64,000 bases of DNA from contig OY855910.1 in the NCBI GenBank assembly GCA_963693305.1, forward strand, positions 23,440,362 to 23,504,361, in the 5' to 3' direction. Position numbers and translations under genes: made by a program. This DNA comes from Meandrina meandrites. Its lineage: Eukaryota; Cnidaria; Anthozoa; Scleractinia; Meandrinidae. Positions 31,450 through 43,020 of the stretch are shown in pieces (position 1 is the stretch's first letter; every line of letters starts with the position of its first letter). Below the pieces are notes generated by a model. It made no database searches and was not told the origin of the DNA. It was given only the letters and a program-made list of their open reading frames with translations.

Positions 31450-31680
31450 TTTTGAAATAGTCACAGAGTGATAAACATAAAAACGTATTGGATACTTAAG
31501 GCCGATGTTGTTCTCGAGACTCGTGTGCGTGCCAACTGATTTGTAGACCTCTGGAAGAGCTATGTGGTCGTTCCTAGAGTGCAGATCCTTAATGGACAAC
31601 CAGGCTGCCAGAAAGAGACGCTCGTGAAAATTGGCCCCATATCCAGCCTTATTGACGGTATTAAAATCCATCTGATGATC
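31450..31680 (-). pseudogene. GIY-YIG-type retroelement tail (Penelope-like?)
   Basis: The minus strand encodes MDFNTVNKAGYGANFHERL then FLAAWLSIKD and NDHIALPEVYKS. This resembles the C-terminal end of GIY-YIG-bearing retroelement proteins ('H...R..LE.W.I......N......LP..Y') seen widely in cnidarian genomes, including Penelope-like elements. The rest of the element (reverse transcriptase) is absent. Assignment is from pattern memory only. Confidence 0.4.
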
Positions 31681-32531
31681 TGAAAAAAATGGTCTCGCAG
31701 GTTAAAAATCTGGCAGCCGTTGGCTGATGTGAACCTGCGTTACTAATTTACAATATTTACATCTAATTGTTTTCGTGGACGTGACAGGAGACCGAACATC
31801 AAATCAACTGTTAACAGTTTTAAACGGTTTGTAGACGACTTTAACCTGTCGTTGTCTTAAATCTTTTCGGAAACATCTTGAACATAAAGAAGTACCGCGA
31901 GGCCAATAGTTTGTTAATCAGTTAATGGTTTAGACAGCGATCAGTCGCATTCGTTTATGAAGGATGATGGATAGTTGTTCTCGTGGAATACGGTCTTATG
32001 TTATCACCTGACTACAATTGCACATTTTTTAAGTGGAAAACCGAACTTGACAATTTTTTTTTCAGACTCAAGGGACCTACCTGCGAAACTGTAAAGAATA
32101 AGAAATCTTCACGAGTTTCCCAATCATCCAAACTAAGCGACACGACAAGGCCCCCGTAGGCGAATATCGTGCGCACTACTGCTACTGCACAAGCGATATG
32201 TTATTTTAGCTCCTTGCTCCTAAAAAGCTATTTACAATGTCGCTCAAGGGTGTTCGCAACGAAGTGAAACTCATGCGCTATCACAATTGCACAGTACTCT
32301 TTCGTGTATCTGTTCGAAACTTGTAAGTTAGCCTTCTAGGTAAGCATGGTGAATTGCGTTATCACTGCAAACGGTAACGCCCAGAGGCATTCTCGTTTTT
32401 GTGGGCTATGTAGACCTGTACAGCCTGATGTGCAGCGGCATACGGTTAAGTAAGGTTCTCAGTCCTTTAGAAAAGGATCCCCTTTGCACCTTTTGAGAGT
32501 GCAATCCTGGTTTGATCCCTAAATTAAACGA
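31681..32531. other. Foldback spacer, nothing recognised
   Basis: Unique-looking sequence between the GIY-YIG relic and the right arm of the foldback. Confidence 0.4.
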
Positions 32532-33830
32532 ATACAAAATCGTGCACTTCTTAATATATGACTAAATTTTAAAATATAATAGTTTAGTCCAGCCCCGCTT
32601 TGACTGTTGTATTGGTGTATGGAGCAAGTCATCAAAGCTTCAGAGACCTCAAAATCGTGCTGCCCGTATTTTAATGTCCGCTCTCCGCTCGGTATCGTGT
32701 CCTTTATCCTATAATAGCGGCAAAATCTTAGAACCGCAGGACTCGCAATGTATGGTGTAATCCCAGTCCCCCCACCCCCCCCCCCCCCCTCCCCCACCTC
32801 CCCCACTCTCTCCACCACGGGCGGTAACGCAACCCAAGTATTGAATGATTACATACGGGAGGATTTATTCAAATCTCTTTTCGTCATCGACTCTCCTTTC
32901 AAGACAGACCTACTGGATCATTATCATTGTAGCCACTGAGTACCATACTTGTGCTTGTGTACGATAACCACGAAAGTTTCAGCGGTAAATTCTCATAATG
33001 TCATCAGGAACTACAAGGTCAACAAGGTGAGTGGTAAATATAATCACGAAGGACACGAATCGACTTATCATTATAATATTTAATGGTCAGGAAACGAAAC
33101 GCCGTATTTGGTTTCAAGTAACCGAAACAAGGGGAAAAAAGGCTGCCATTTGTAGAACTTTAATGCGTTTTCCCTTGTCGTTAGGCGGAAAATATTCATC
33201 AACAAAGCATCAAAGTGTCAGGCAACAAGACTCGGACTGGAATGTGAAGTGTGTCACGCAATACTTGATCCGTGAAAATAGCCAAGAATTCGTTCGAACT
33301 TATTTCTCAATATCGCGTTGTGCCGCAGATTTTATTTCATAATTCAACAGACAAGGTCTTAATCTAAAACTAGAATGGCAATTTAGGCCTGATCTATTTG
33401 CCACAAGTGAAAAATAAGGCAAGATTTAGGACCATATTTTCGCGATGTTCGCATAAATTACTGAAGGTGTTCTATAAATATTGTAGTTGTCTTCCGATTT
33501 TGAACAAGAAAGCAACCAAATGACATGTCAGCAGTAAGAACGGATAAAAATTGACTGAATGTGTACAAATTTTGGGGGTTTTATCTGCGCGAAGTATTTT
33601 TAACGAACGTTTAATATCCTGTGTTAGAACTCGTGAAAAATGGCCGTTTCATCACTTCTTGACACTGGTAATCGATAAATGCTCCAAAGTGGAGAGAAAC
33701 AAACTTTCTGATCATTTTAACTGCATTTTAGTAGTAAGGATAGATAGGACTACCTGTGACAGGAATATAAAGGAAAACTATTTTGGAGTCCAAAATCGAG
33801 TGGAACGGTTTAAGGGAGACGGCCTCTTAA
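32532..33830. repeat. Right arm of giant foldback (1.30 kb)
   Basis: Inverted counterpart of 27922-29205. It carries the same LINE tail now on the plus strand (32532-32760), the C-run at 32767-32804 and the same unrecognised sequence. Differences are scattered single bases and small indels. Confidence 0.93.
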
Positions 33831-34279
33831 GAGGTTTGTTATCATATTTGTTACTACACAGGTATACGTAATACATAACTTTATAAAAATAATCTTACAT
33901 CCTGTTAGTAGACGTAGGTGTGCATTTTATAATTTCAATAGGTGACGCCATATAGTTCTTGCATCTAAGGGTATTTGCCCCTTCCTCACTTGAAGATGAA
34001 TAACAGGAATTTCCACAATCTAGAAGAAGAAAAATGCAAAAAGAATTTGGTTTTACTACCCACCAATATGACAGACCAATTTGCTGGAACTTCGAAACAG
34101 CACACTTTTTTAATTGTTTTTATTACATTTACAACACTTATACAATACAATGTACCATATATACACGACTCACAAAAGAAAACATGGTTATAATAAGACA
34201 AGTATTACAAACATACAGTACATTTGCAACATAAATTATAATAAATTATATCCTAAATATAATAAAGTACAGAAGCAGT

Positions 34280-34800
34280 AACGTAAATACAGGTGTGCAG
34301 CATTATCTTATGAGTTGTTTGTCAATATGGGGTTTCAATTTATTAAAGTAACGTTGAGGTGAATTGAAACTTAGTGAAATTTGTTTGCATATCTCCGGGT
34401 TTTTTTAACTATTGTTTGATATACATTTATGGACAGAGGTTCTTCATTGATACTGCTGCAATATTTTTTTTTTTCGCAAGAAGTTAGAGGTCATTGGTTA
34501 CCTTCCTTAAACGGTCATCTTTATTAGCACCGTATAGTATTTTGGCCGCAGACAATTCTAGTTTTGTCGAAGTGTAAGTCTCATACCAGAGGAGAAAAGT
34601 TTTCCAGAATTCTGAAACCGCCGGGCATACGATTTACATATGAATTAAATCCTGTTTCGTTTCTAGGCATAGGTAACAGAGATCGTTGCTGCTTGCAATT
34701 TTAGCTTAAAAACAATCTGCTTTTGATATAACTATGTCATGCAAGATTTTGAATTGGAGAATACATAACTTTGCTTCTTTGGCTAAATTAAAGTATTTTT
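34280..34800 (-). pseudogene. LINE C-terminal region (zinc-knuckle zf-RVT type), decayed
   Basis: Minus-strand frames read LCILQFKILHDIVIS, then CYLCLETKQDLIHM and VCPAVSEFWKTFLLWYET, followed by AAKILYGANKDDRLRK. The order 'QFKILH...C..C...H......CP....FW' is the C-terminal tail of LINE polyproteins. Several stops and a likely frame change show decay. It lies between the large foldback and the Ig exon, oriented like locus A. Confidence 0.6.
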
Positions 34801-34949
34801 GGTTTGGTGAATTCTTTTTGTTTGCTGAAAGAACTTCATTTGTTGTGAAGCGCACTCGCAGCATGCTATCATTTTATGGTGCAAGGGGGGGTGGGAAGGG
34901 GGGGGTGGTCGTTCTATTAATAAGACACATTACAATCAATTTGCATTAA

Positions 34950-35527
34950 GCTGATATTTTGTTATTAAATTCAATATCATTATCTTTATGTCAATATGTT
35001 GTTTGTAAATAAAATATTTTGCATGTTACTGAAAGTAGCCTCTCCCAGGCTCACTCGGTAGTTGAGGGCGAGCAAAAAAAAGCGGTCGAGCGAGGAAAAG
35101 AAACAAGGGAAGACGTTTCTTCCAAATAAGAAAACACTGCCGGCAAAACGATTTCCAGATTTATCATAACTATAACGAAATTCTCGAATCTGATTGGCTC
35201 ATAGACACACTATTTTTCACCAAATTGAAGTGAAAACACAAATTGGAGTGTCCAAACACAAGATGCCCAATAACAGTTTGCAATCAGGAAGTTCGCGTCC
35301 TGCATTCCAAAAACTTAAGTTTCAAAAATAGCATTTTTAAAATCCTCAACAGATCTGAGTATCTGTTTTGGGATAGTAAATAACTAAATTTTAGTAAAAA
35401 GGCGCGTATTCCAACATAAAATTTCTGGAGGGAAAAAGGGAAAACATCATATTTATCCTCAAAGTAGTATTCGCCTGTTAATTGTACATGGCAGTCAAAA
35501 ACAATCCCAGGCCTGTTCTCTACTTAC
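34950..35527. other. Intron, nothing recognised
   Basis: AT-rich, no exon signals noted. I searched here for an exon converting phase 1 to phase 2 after the Ig exon and did not find one. Confidence 0.4.
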
Positions 35528-35554
35528 CACTTTTCTCCGTTTTTGCAATCTTAC

Positions 35555-35788
35555 CGTTAAAGATGACTAATACGTTTTTCGCGTCAGTTCCATACTTGTT
35601 GGTGGCGACGCAAGTGTAGTTTCCTTCTTCGTATAATGTGATGGTTGCTACATTTGTGGTATTGATAAGAGTGTAACAGTTCCTTATCAGTGCTACGAAT
35701 ACTGGAGGACTTCCAATGGCTGAACACAACAATCTAAAGTAGAATAATGTTCGCACAACGGCAGCAGGTGATGTTATCTCGGGTAAAG
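35555..35788 (-). CDS. Immunoglobulin-domain exon of locus A
   Basis: Minus-strand acceptor AG (35789-35790) and donor GTAAGA (from 35554) bracket 234 nt, phase 1 in and phase 1 out. It joins in phase to the CUB2b exon. It encodes one I-set-like Ig domain: a first cysteine in FRLLCSAIGSPP and the second in EEGNYTCVATNKYG (Y-x-C motif), about 45 residues apart. A second donor GTAAGT 27 nt further (35527) is also in phase, so an alternative 261-nt exon is possible. The protein is extracellular given the signal peptide exon upstream. Confidence 0.85.
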
Positions 35789-35909
35789 CTATTAAAAATG
35801 GAAATAAAAAGCACGAATTGAAAAATATGTTCATCGCAGAACAAAAAAAACGCAAAACAAATCTTTTGGCTCATTTACGTAGTTAAGTTCTTTTAGATTA
35901 AGTTAGATT

Positions 35910-35910
<1 letters not shown>

Positions 35911-35963
<53 letters not shown>
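35911..35963. repeat. (ACAG)n microsatellite
   Basis: Thirteen perfect tetramer units in the intron between Ig and CUB2b exons. Confidence 0.97.
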
Positions 35964-35965
<2 letters not shown>

Positions 35966-36269
35966 AACATCAATGCAAGGACGCACGCGCAGACAAACGG
36001 ACAGACGAATGGATGTACTGACCTACAAACAGATGTATATTGATTGGTTAAGCTATATAAATTGACACAGTTTTCCTTTCTTTTACTTTTACTGCAAGAA
36101 ATATATGTCTACTCGGGAATGGCACAAAAATAAGGTAAAGCTGTGTGAATATGTCGACATTTATTCAAACACAGAATCTGAATCAAATAGCAAGGAAACC
36201 GTGCATTTCAGTTTGATCTCTTATTGGCGACGTGTATGAAGAATAAAGTTACATTGTGATTGTACTTAC

Positions 36270-36442
36270 CGATTGGGATACCAGTAAAAGATATCAAAAA
36301 TCCTCTTCTTTCGAAACTGTAGTCTGAGTGGAATGTTATCACTGCGACTTCCCCAGTCACAAAAACGTAGTGTCCAGTCTTTTGACCACAATACACGCCA
36401 AATGTTTTTTTCTTTTCATTACTTATCTTCACATAGTCACAG
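36270..36442 (-). CDS. CUB domain 2, second-half exon
   Basis: 173 nt, phase 2 in, phase 1 out; acceptor AG at 36443-36444, donor GTAAGTAC from 36269. Encodes CDYVKISNEKKKTFGVYCG, then FVTGEVAVITFHSD and GFLISFTGIPIG. The CUB signature (D-Y-V-K-I, G-x-Y-C-G, F-x-S-D, G-F) is clear. The exon has exactly the length of CUB1b and of the locus B counterpart, which shows these are copies of one ancestral two-exon CUB unit. Confidence 0.92.
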
Positions 36443-36587
36443 CTAAGGAAAATAATTTCATGTTTGCTTGTGTTAAAACTTGCTCACATCACATGGACAT
36501 TTTGTTTTCTATTCAGATATCGTTTACATCATTTTATATGTAGCTTAATTCATGCCAATAGCACAAGTATTTCTTATTCAGACTTAC

Positions 36588-36744
36588 AAGCACGATGGAC
36601 CATACTCCATTTCAAAATCATTGAAGTCAATTTTCATTTCCATGCCTCGTGGAATGTTAACTGAATAAACGCAATGCATATTTTGGGGGTAGTTCTTCGG
36701 ATACCCAGGACTTCTCAGCGAGTTGCTTACCACTGTACCACATT
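36588..36744 (-). CDS. CUB domain 2, first-half exon
   Basis: 157 nt, phase 1 in, phase 2 out; acceptor AG at 36745-36746, donor GTAAGTC from 36587. Encodes ECGTVVSNSLRSPGYPKNYP and NMHCVYSVNIPRGMEM, i.e. the CUB start (C-G, SP.YP..YP, C.Y.I). The cysteine pair C-G...C-V expected for CUB is present. Confidence 0.92.
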
Positions 36745-36902
36745 CTAATATCAAAACAAAATGTTATCTGTTATGTGACATGCTCCTTCACCTTTCTTTT
36801 AGACAGTATATCACTTTATGGCGATGACTGGAATTTGTATCGTACTTTGAAGAGTATTGACAGGGCCCGCGCAGAGGGAGGGGCTGGGGGGGGGGGCTTT
36901 AG

Positions 36903-36918
<16 letters not shown>

Positions 36919-36933
<15 letters not shown>

Positions 36934-36941
36934 ACACACAC
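36919..36941. repeat. (CA)n microsatellite
   Basis: About eleven CA units directly after a 17-base C run inside the TIR element. Confidence 0.95.
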
Positions 36942-37582
36942 TTTTTCACAATAAAAGGAAAAAATAATAAGAACTTAAGTGAATAAACAAGTAATGAAAG
37001 GAAGAAGAAAAAAAAAACGAAAAAATAATTATTATTGAACGAACAATTACTAAAATTATTTTATTTGACCTCCTTTCCAGAAGCTGGTGATAAACTGTGT
37101 TTTTGATTTAGTTCCATATTGGTAAATCCTGGTGAACAATCATTCAGTTTCCACCGCCTGAGAACTGAAATTTTTCTCAACAATGAGGCAAGAGAGATTT
37201 AGCAACCTAACAATGATAAACAGTCATGAAGAATGGCTTTTTGACATTACTAACGAATTTGCAGAAAGAGAAATTCGGCGTCTTTAAAGAATCTAATTGA
37301 CACTAAAATTTTAGTCTTTAATTTCCATTGATTGATACATGCTGTTAAGCTGAAGTGTAGCAGAAATCGGCGGATTCCTGGTTTGTAAAGGCTAATGGCA
37401 GTAGTACTGGTTTGGAGTAAATTATATTGTTTCAAGCAGGATTTGATAGTGAATCTATAGGTCTAGTTCTTAATGTTTAGTATACTTATACTGTAAAAAC
37501 ATTACAATAATATAGCAGGGCTGATACTACATAAAAAAGTAACTTTGCAAGACACCAACACGACCAGAACCGATACAGCAGG

Positions 37583-37621
37583 GACAGCTGTTTCGTCCTT
37601 CGACTTTTTGCGACTCATCAG
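37583..37621 (-). ncRNA. Hammerhead-ribozyme-like motif (Penelope/retrozyme type)
   Basis: Read on the minus strand, the core CTGATGA (37621-37615) is followed by a 20-nt segment able to form a short stem II (GTC...GAC), then GAAA (37594-37591), a palindromic ACAGCTGT and GTC, the expected cleavage triplet, at 37585-37583. These are the invariant hammerhead positions (CUGANGA, GAAA, NUH), in the minimal stem III form described for Penelope-like retroelements. Stem I pairing looks weak and stem II is irregular, so it may be an inactive relic. No retroelement protein is adjacent. Confidence 0.55.
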
Positions 37622-38983
37622 CGCAGTGTAGCAAATCTAAATAACGCCAGCTCGAAGGCCAGAACAAATAAATTACAATAATCTCTTGTAGATCCTACGT
37701 TAATAGCACTGTTGTTTGGGGTCACTCAGTGCTGTTTCAAGTTGTAAAAACATTGCTCTTTAAACTCTGAATGTTTGTATCAATACCCTGTTTGTTAATT
37801 TTAGATCCACCTTCCGATATCTGAGAGTAACTAAAACCCAAATTTTCCAAGGGCAGCATGCCACTGGACGCCCCCCGCCTACTCCCCCCCCCCAAAAAAA
37901 AGCTAGCTCACGTTTAAGCCCCCCCCCCCCCCCCCCCCAGTCAAAATCTTGCTGCGCGGGCCCTGATTGAGTCTTTAAGCCAATGTTACGTAAGGTGGTA
38001 GGGTGAGGAAGAGGGAAAGGGGTTGGATGTTCCCTATTGGAGGCAGAACAATCAACAGAGATAGTAGTCTTGGGCTAAAACTGCTGACTTGACAGATGAA
38101 GGGGGTGGTGGGACGGAAAAAGTTTAAAAATTTGAACAGGCGTATTTCTTAATCAGCTCGCGGGAAAGAAAATCAACTGAGGCAAATAAAATCGAATCAC
38201 GGTGAAAAAATATCGATTCGTGTATCTATGAAGGTGAACTCATGAGACGAAGTACTGCAGTTAACGTGCAAAATTTACGGGAAGTTCTGAAAACAAAGTA
38301 ATTTCGCTTAGGCTTTGAATTTCACCTTAATAGTTTGTTGCGTTTCATTAATTCTGGTTCTTGTCCTTTGCTTCATGCAGCGAACTTAATCGATTCTGAG
38401 CTTATCTTCCTTTCAAGAGATTCATTTTGCATTCTTGATGATGGCAAGTAAAATCCCAAGGTATAAAACTACTTCATTTGATTTGCACAATAAATATAAG
38501 TTTCAACAACGTAATTATTTCGGATCTTCCCGTAAACCTTTATTGTTTGAATTACCGAGCACGTTGTAGGATATTATTCGAGAAATAGTTCGGAAGAAAC
38601 TTCTTTCTCGCCCGCTTTTTGTCGCGTTTCACTCAGCTCACGAAGTAAACTTTGCCTTGGCAACCCCCGACAGGCCCCTTCCTAGAGTCTGTACGGAAGG
38701 ACGGACGAGCACAGGGCGTGCGGTGACTTCATAACCAAATTTAACACATCGATAGTTTACCAAAATTTCTTACCTTTGGTGCTTCGCGCTGGACCTCAGC
38801 TAATTAGAAATCGTTTTTTGGACGTACTTTAGAACGTTTTCTGCTACAATAAGGAGATAAGTCGCTTTCGTTTTCAATGGGCTGATAACTGATTTGGCCG
38901 ACGACCGCATATCCTACCACCGCATGTAAATCTCATGGTTATAACCTAATTGTTAAATATACATTTATACACATAGTACATAC

Positions 38984-39007
38984 CAGCCGTGGGTTGCGTA
39001 TCATTCC
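38984..39007 (-). CDS. Candidate 24-nt linker microexon between CUB1 and CUB2
   Basis: On the minus strand a good acceptor (TTTGATAG) and donor (GTATGT) bracket 24 nt. In phase 1 it would insert GNDTQPTA between IPFG of CUB1 and ECGT of CUB2, and leave in phase 1, so it could be included or skipped without frame change. There is no homology support, so it is only a prediction. Confidence 0.4.
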
Positions 39008-39955
39008 CTATCAAACAAAAATAGAAATTACTAACCAATATAAATACCATTTATTCATACATCAGGTTAAAATCACAATTAATTAACCTTTTCCTTTCCC
39101 TTGTTGGACATGAGGACCGCTATGTTTAAGGAAAAGTCATGTCTATGCTCAAACTATTATCTAAAAAGGATCAATTTTAGCTGAAATATAGAACTCAAGT
39201 TATGGCTTTCTTAGTTTGTCATGGCCTTGTTATAATGAGTGGGCATTCTCGTTTACAATAACTCAACTCCTATCTCGTTTGAGATATGAGAAACAATGTC
39301 CTCATCCTTGCGTTCAAGATCAGTGACGAAACATTTTATGACACAGTCCTCAGCAAGTTTCTTACAAGGCCTTCAGTTTAACGTTATCTACATTGCGAAT
39401 CGAACGAATGTTCCAGATGGTGCATACAATTATAAAGGTCTATTTAAAAAAAATGTATCTGAAAACAGGTATAACCCGCGAAAGACATTCTTGACTGTAT
39501 CGTTTTCAGTTAAGTACCCTTCAAAAGGTTCGTGCATAATATATTATTTGCTCTCCTTTTAGTACCAGAATTCTTTTACGCCCGACCATAATCGTAAATA
39601 TTAGTCTTAATCAATATTTTTAACATATTCGATACAACTTAAACTGATAGAGCCTAGTTATGACCTACCAAGTGAATAACTAACAATTCGCGGCTCGGTA
39701 AATATCCTCCACTAGCCACCGACACTGATAGTTGTTTCAGTATATACTAAAGCATTATTTTTAGCTCAGATCAGTATTCCTGTCGACGATTACAGTTTTC
39801 ATGCGTCAGTTTCTTGGAGGTGAATAGCAACGGATATCCGGAGTTTGAGTAACCAATCGGCGCGGGCCAACGACGCTATCCACTGTTTTAGTATATACTA
39901 ACTAAAATTATAATTTACTCATTCTGAAAGGGGATATTTTACATGTTTCACTTAC

Positions 39956-40128
39956 CAAATGGAATGGACATAAAGAATAACTTGAATCCTTTCTTTTCCA
40001 AAAAGCTGTCCGAATGAAATGTTATCATTGCGGATGCTCCTGTTACCAAAACAGTTTTTCCAGTCTTTTTAAGACAGAACACACCAAATGGCTGACTTTT
40101 CTCGTTGGTAATCTTCACATAGTCATCC
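39956..40128 (-). CDS. CUB domain 1, second-half exon
   Basis: 173 nt, phase 2 in, phase 1 out; acceptor AG at 40129-40130, donor GTAAGTG from 39955. Encodes DDYVKITNEKSQPFGVFC, VLVTGASAMITFHSD and GFKLFFMSIPFG. The usual tyrosine of G-x-Y-C-G is F and the residue after the cysteine is L, so this copy is a little divergent, but it is intact. Confidence 0.92.
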
Positions 40129-40651
40129 CTACAAAAATATATTTAAGTACGAAACGTATTAAAGTCAGTTAACCCATAAACTTCTTTTCAAATTTCCAGC
40201 CAAGGGTGAATTGGTTTATACGAAAAAGAGAAAAGGGATTCAGAGAAGCATGTCGTATTGCTTACCCTCCAGTCACACATTGGCACTAACAAACTTGTGT
40301 TAGTGCGATCAGTGACTTGACTAGTAAGCTCACTTTAAAAAACGAGTGATAGATTGGGGTGTCGTGCATGTGCTTACGGGTTTTATTTGGAGGAAAACAC
40401 GAGACCAAAGATATCGGAACTGGAAGTTGAGAAGGGCGAACGGATGTGAAACTATGTACTAAAAAAGACGTTTCAGGTGCAATTCTCCCCTGAGAAAAGC
40501 CCGAAGATTGGGAAACATATGCAGACTGACGTTGCTTCTCTACTGTTGAAAGAAAACAACTGGTAACAGTAGGCAGCTCGTAAACCTTTTTTTGTTTGAA
40601 TCCGATTCATAATATTACGCTAAAACGTTTTCAATTCAAATATGAACGGTA

Positions 40652-42522
40652 ATAGCGGAGCTCCCGCGGGCGTCAAAGGCGCCCGCGGGCGGAGCATCCA
40701 TACCTATAGAGATTGCTAAACCCATGCAGCCGAGAAAATTTGGTTATGACGTCATGTCCATCCGTACGTACGTCCGTTCACCCGTACGTACGTCAGTTCA
40801 CCCGTACGCACGAATTAGGCGTGAGGACGAGTTTACCTTTGAATTAGAGTTGATTTAGAGTCCTTCTTACGCAAAAAAGTCAAGCAAAAACATTTTCGGT
40901 TCGTTGAGAGTTAAGTTACTTGTAGAAATTTGTAAGAACACTGCATTACTTGAGAGGTTTTTTCTCATGTTAAAAAAGGGATCTGGACATTTCATTTCAA
41001 CCTAAAGGAAGTGATTGTATGACATAGCGGGAAACTGCGTTGCACTTTGTTCACTTTTTGAGTTGAATGAAAGACGTGAAGAAAGCGTGCTGGAAGATAT
41101 AAAACTTCGTGAATATTACTCGCTCTATTTGCTTATCTACAACACGGGAACTTATGCCAAGTGATTTGGGATAACTTCTTAACGGGAAGATCCGAGATAA
41201 TTGCCGACCGGAACATGTTCAAGTCGAAACCAGGGAGAGCTGAAACACTGTTTACAGTTCATGTGGCTGACGAAGGCTGGAAAATGAATTGAGCTGAAAT
41301 AAGCTACATCGAAAGGAAGGAAGAGATTGATCCTCGCTGATAATTCATATAATGTATATGTCAGTGGTGTGCTTACTGAACGAAACTGCTGTGTTCGTCT
41401 CCGATATTATTGGGCTGGTTTGAAAGCTGCAAAATTTACCAGCCTGCGCCAACTATGAGGTAACAAACGTAGATGTATACACTAAGCCTAAAGTCTTATT
41501 TTATTGTGAGAATCTGTTTATATTCATTTATAAACGAATTCAAAGTTGTGTCGGTTTTCGGATATTCCCGTAAATTAAGCTCATAAATTGATGCTGCTTT
41601 CAAACCTCCTACCTTTAATCATTTTTGTACATTTTTATGTAGAGATTTTCTATTAAATGTTTCTTTCTAAATTTTGTGGTTTAGTAGTGGTGTTAACTGT
41701 GATGTTCTTTGTTGGATTTTGAAAAGAATATTAAACTATTCAGCTCGGCAAGGATCGAAAACACGATTTGGCCTTAGCAAATTACAAACTGCACACTTCA
41801 GCTTACAGAAAAATCCCGCAAACAATTGCAAGTCAACGATACTGCACACCAAAAACCAAACATTGTGTCTAGACATAATGTTGTTTATGTCGAGGCATGT
41901 TCATTTGATAACCCGTTGGGAGGATTCGTACCAGGTACGAAGTCAACCAATAAAATTTTAAGGCGGAGTTTGCTATGTAAAAGTAGGAACAATCGCTTAA
42001 TTCGCCCTTCTATTCCTCGCCATTCAAGTGGTGAGACCTCAAGAAAATATTTGACTTTTTTCTGTCGCGCATTTGCTTACCGCAAACAAAGGTAATTCAT
42101 TCAGTTTTCTACATAAAATTCTGTTAGGTATTTGGCAACATGTACGATAAAACAGAATGTTAATCATGCAACCAAATCAAGACGGTTTAAAAGAAACGTC
42201 TTTGAAATGACTTGCATAACTGGCTCCCGATGAATTTTCTGAGTTTGTTTTGTTGCCGTGATTGTATTTTTTTGCCTCGAGTTGATCGTTTTGCCTTGAC
42301 TGCTTTGAAGTAAATCAAAACAAATTTATATTGACGTCTCATTCGTCAACAAACCCATGAGAGTTATAGTTGTGTCTTGAGATATTTCATTTTCCTATAA
42401 GTAAATTTCTTGTACCGTAAGATTGAAATTTAACTTGTACCTACATTGGCCACCCTAAAACAGTGTAAACTGGAGCAAAAAATTAATAAATGGGAGCTCC
42501 GCTTTTAGGCCTGCCTAAATCT
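40652..42522 (+). mobile_element. R1 repeat family, long copy b
   Basis: Same start (AATAGCGGAGCTCCC and GC hairpin), same end (GGGAGCTCCGCTTTTAGGCC) and same internal landmarks as copy a, about 1.9 kb because of internal deletions. It lies in the intron that splits CUB1 of locus A, antisense to the gene. Confidence 0.85.
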
Positions 42523-42879
42523 TTATATTAGAAATATTCTTGTTCCTCTCAGGGACATCGACTTTATTGCAGGTAGCATACACTTAAAAATATATGATCC
42601 CGTCGGAGAATCCATTTATGAACGTTACGTTAAGGCTCGATGCAGTTTTTTTAGCCCTAGAGTGCAAACCAATTCAATCTTTGATTTTTTGCCAAACTAC
42701 TCCACAATGGTCACCGGTTTCCTATCAACAAAGGTTATCATAGCAGAGATGATCGCTTTCTTTTCTTTTTAAACAAGCCTGATTTTCTCGAATTCTAGAC
42801 CTACTCGTGGTATTCATTTTATAGTATGTGAAGTGTTTATAAGTAAATCAAGGACTTGAAACTCTTATATATACATTAA

Positions 42880-43020
42880 TTTTTAGGCAGGCCCATATAT
42901 TTTTTTTTTCGATTTAATTGCAGTGTTACCAAATTAGACACACTATTTCTTAGCTTATACAGTGGCCCATATAGGTACAAAATAGATTAATATTTAATCG
43001 CTCATGGTTAAACATATCTC
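42880..43020 (-). repeat. R1 terminal fragment (3' end), inverted
   Basis: About 140 bp match the last part of R1a (8105-8255) in inverted orientation, with the AGCGGAGCTCCC block deleted. It sits 360 bp from the end of R1b, making a local inverted pair of R1 3' ends. Confidence 0.7.

Larger units (their letters stand above)
36861..37965. mobile_element. Non-autonomous TIR element with ATTGA flanks
   Basis: CAGGGCCCGCGCAG opens the element and is found inverted at its end; inside each end is a long G or C run (36887-36897, 36903-36919, 37919-37938). ATTGA flanks both sides (36856-36860, 37966-37970). The CAGGG start resembles hAT ends but hAT gives 8-bp duplications, so the class is open. 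No coding sequence was recognised. A hammerhead-like ribozyme motif lies inside. Confidence 0.72.

Noticed and set aside
33031..33871. Open frames conserved between the two foldback arms
   Set aside because: They are conserved only because the DNA was recently duplicated in inverted form; no recognised domain and no sign of coding selection can be judged from two near-identical copies.
38515..38800. Possible further R1 fragment (CGGATCTTCCCGT and GGTGCTTCGCGCTGG motifs)
   Set aside because: Only short patches match R1; could be a distant relative, but not strong enough to list as a copy.
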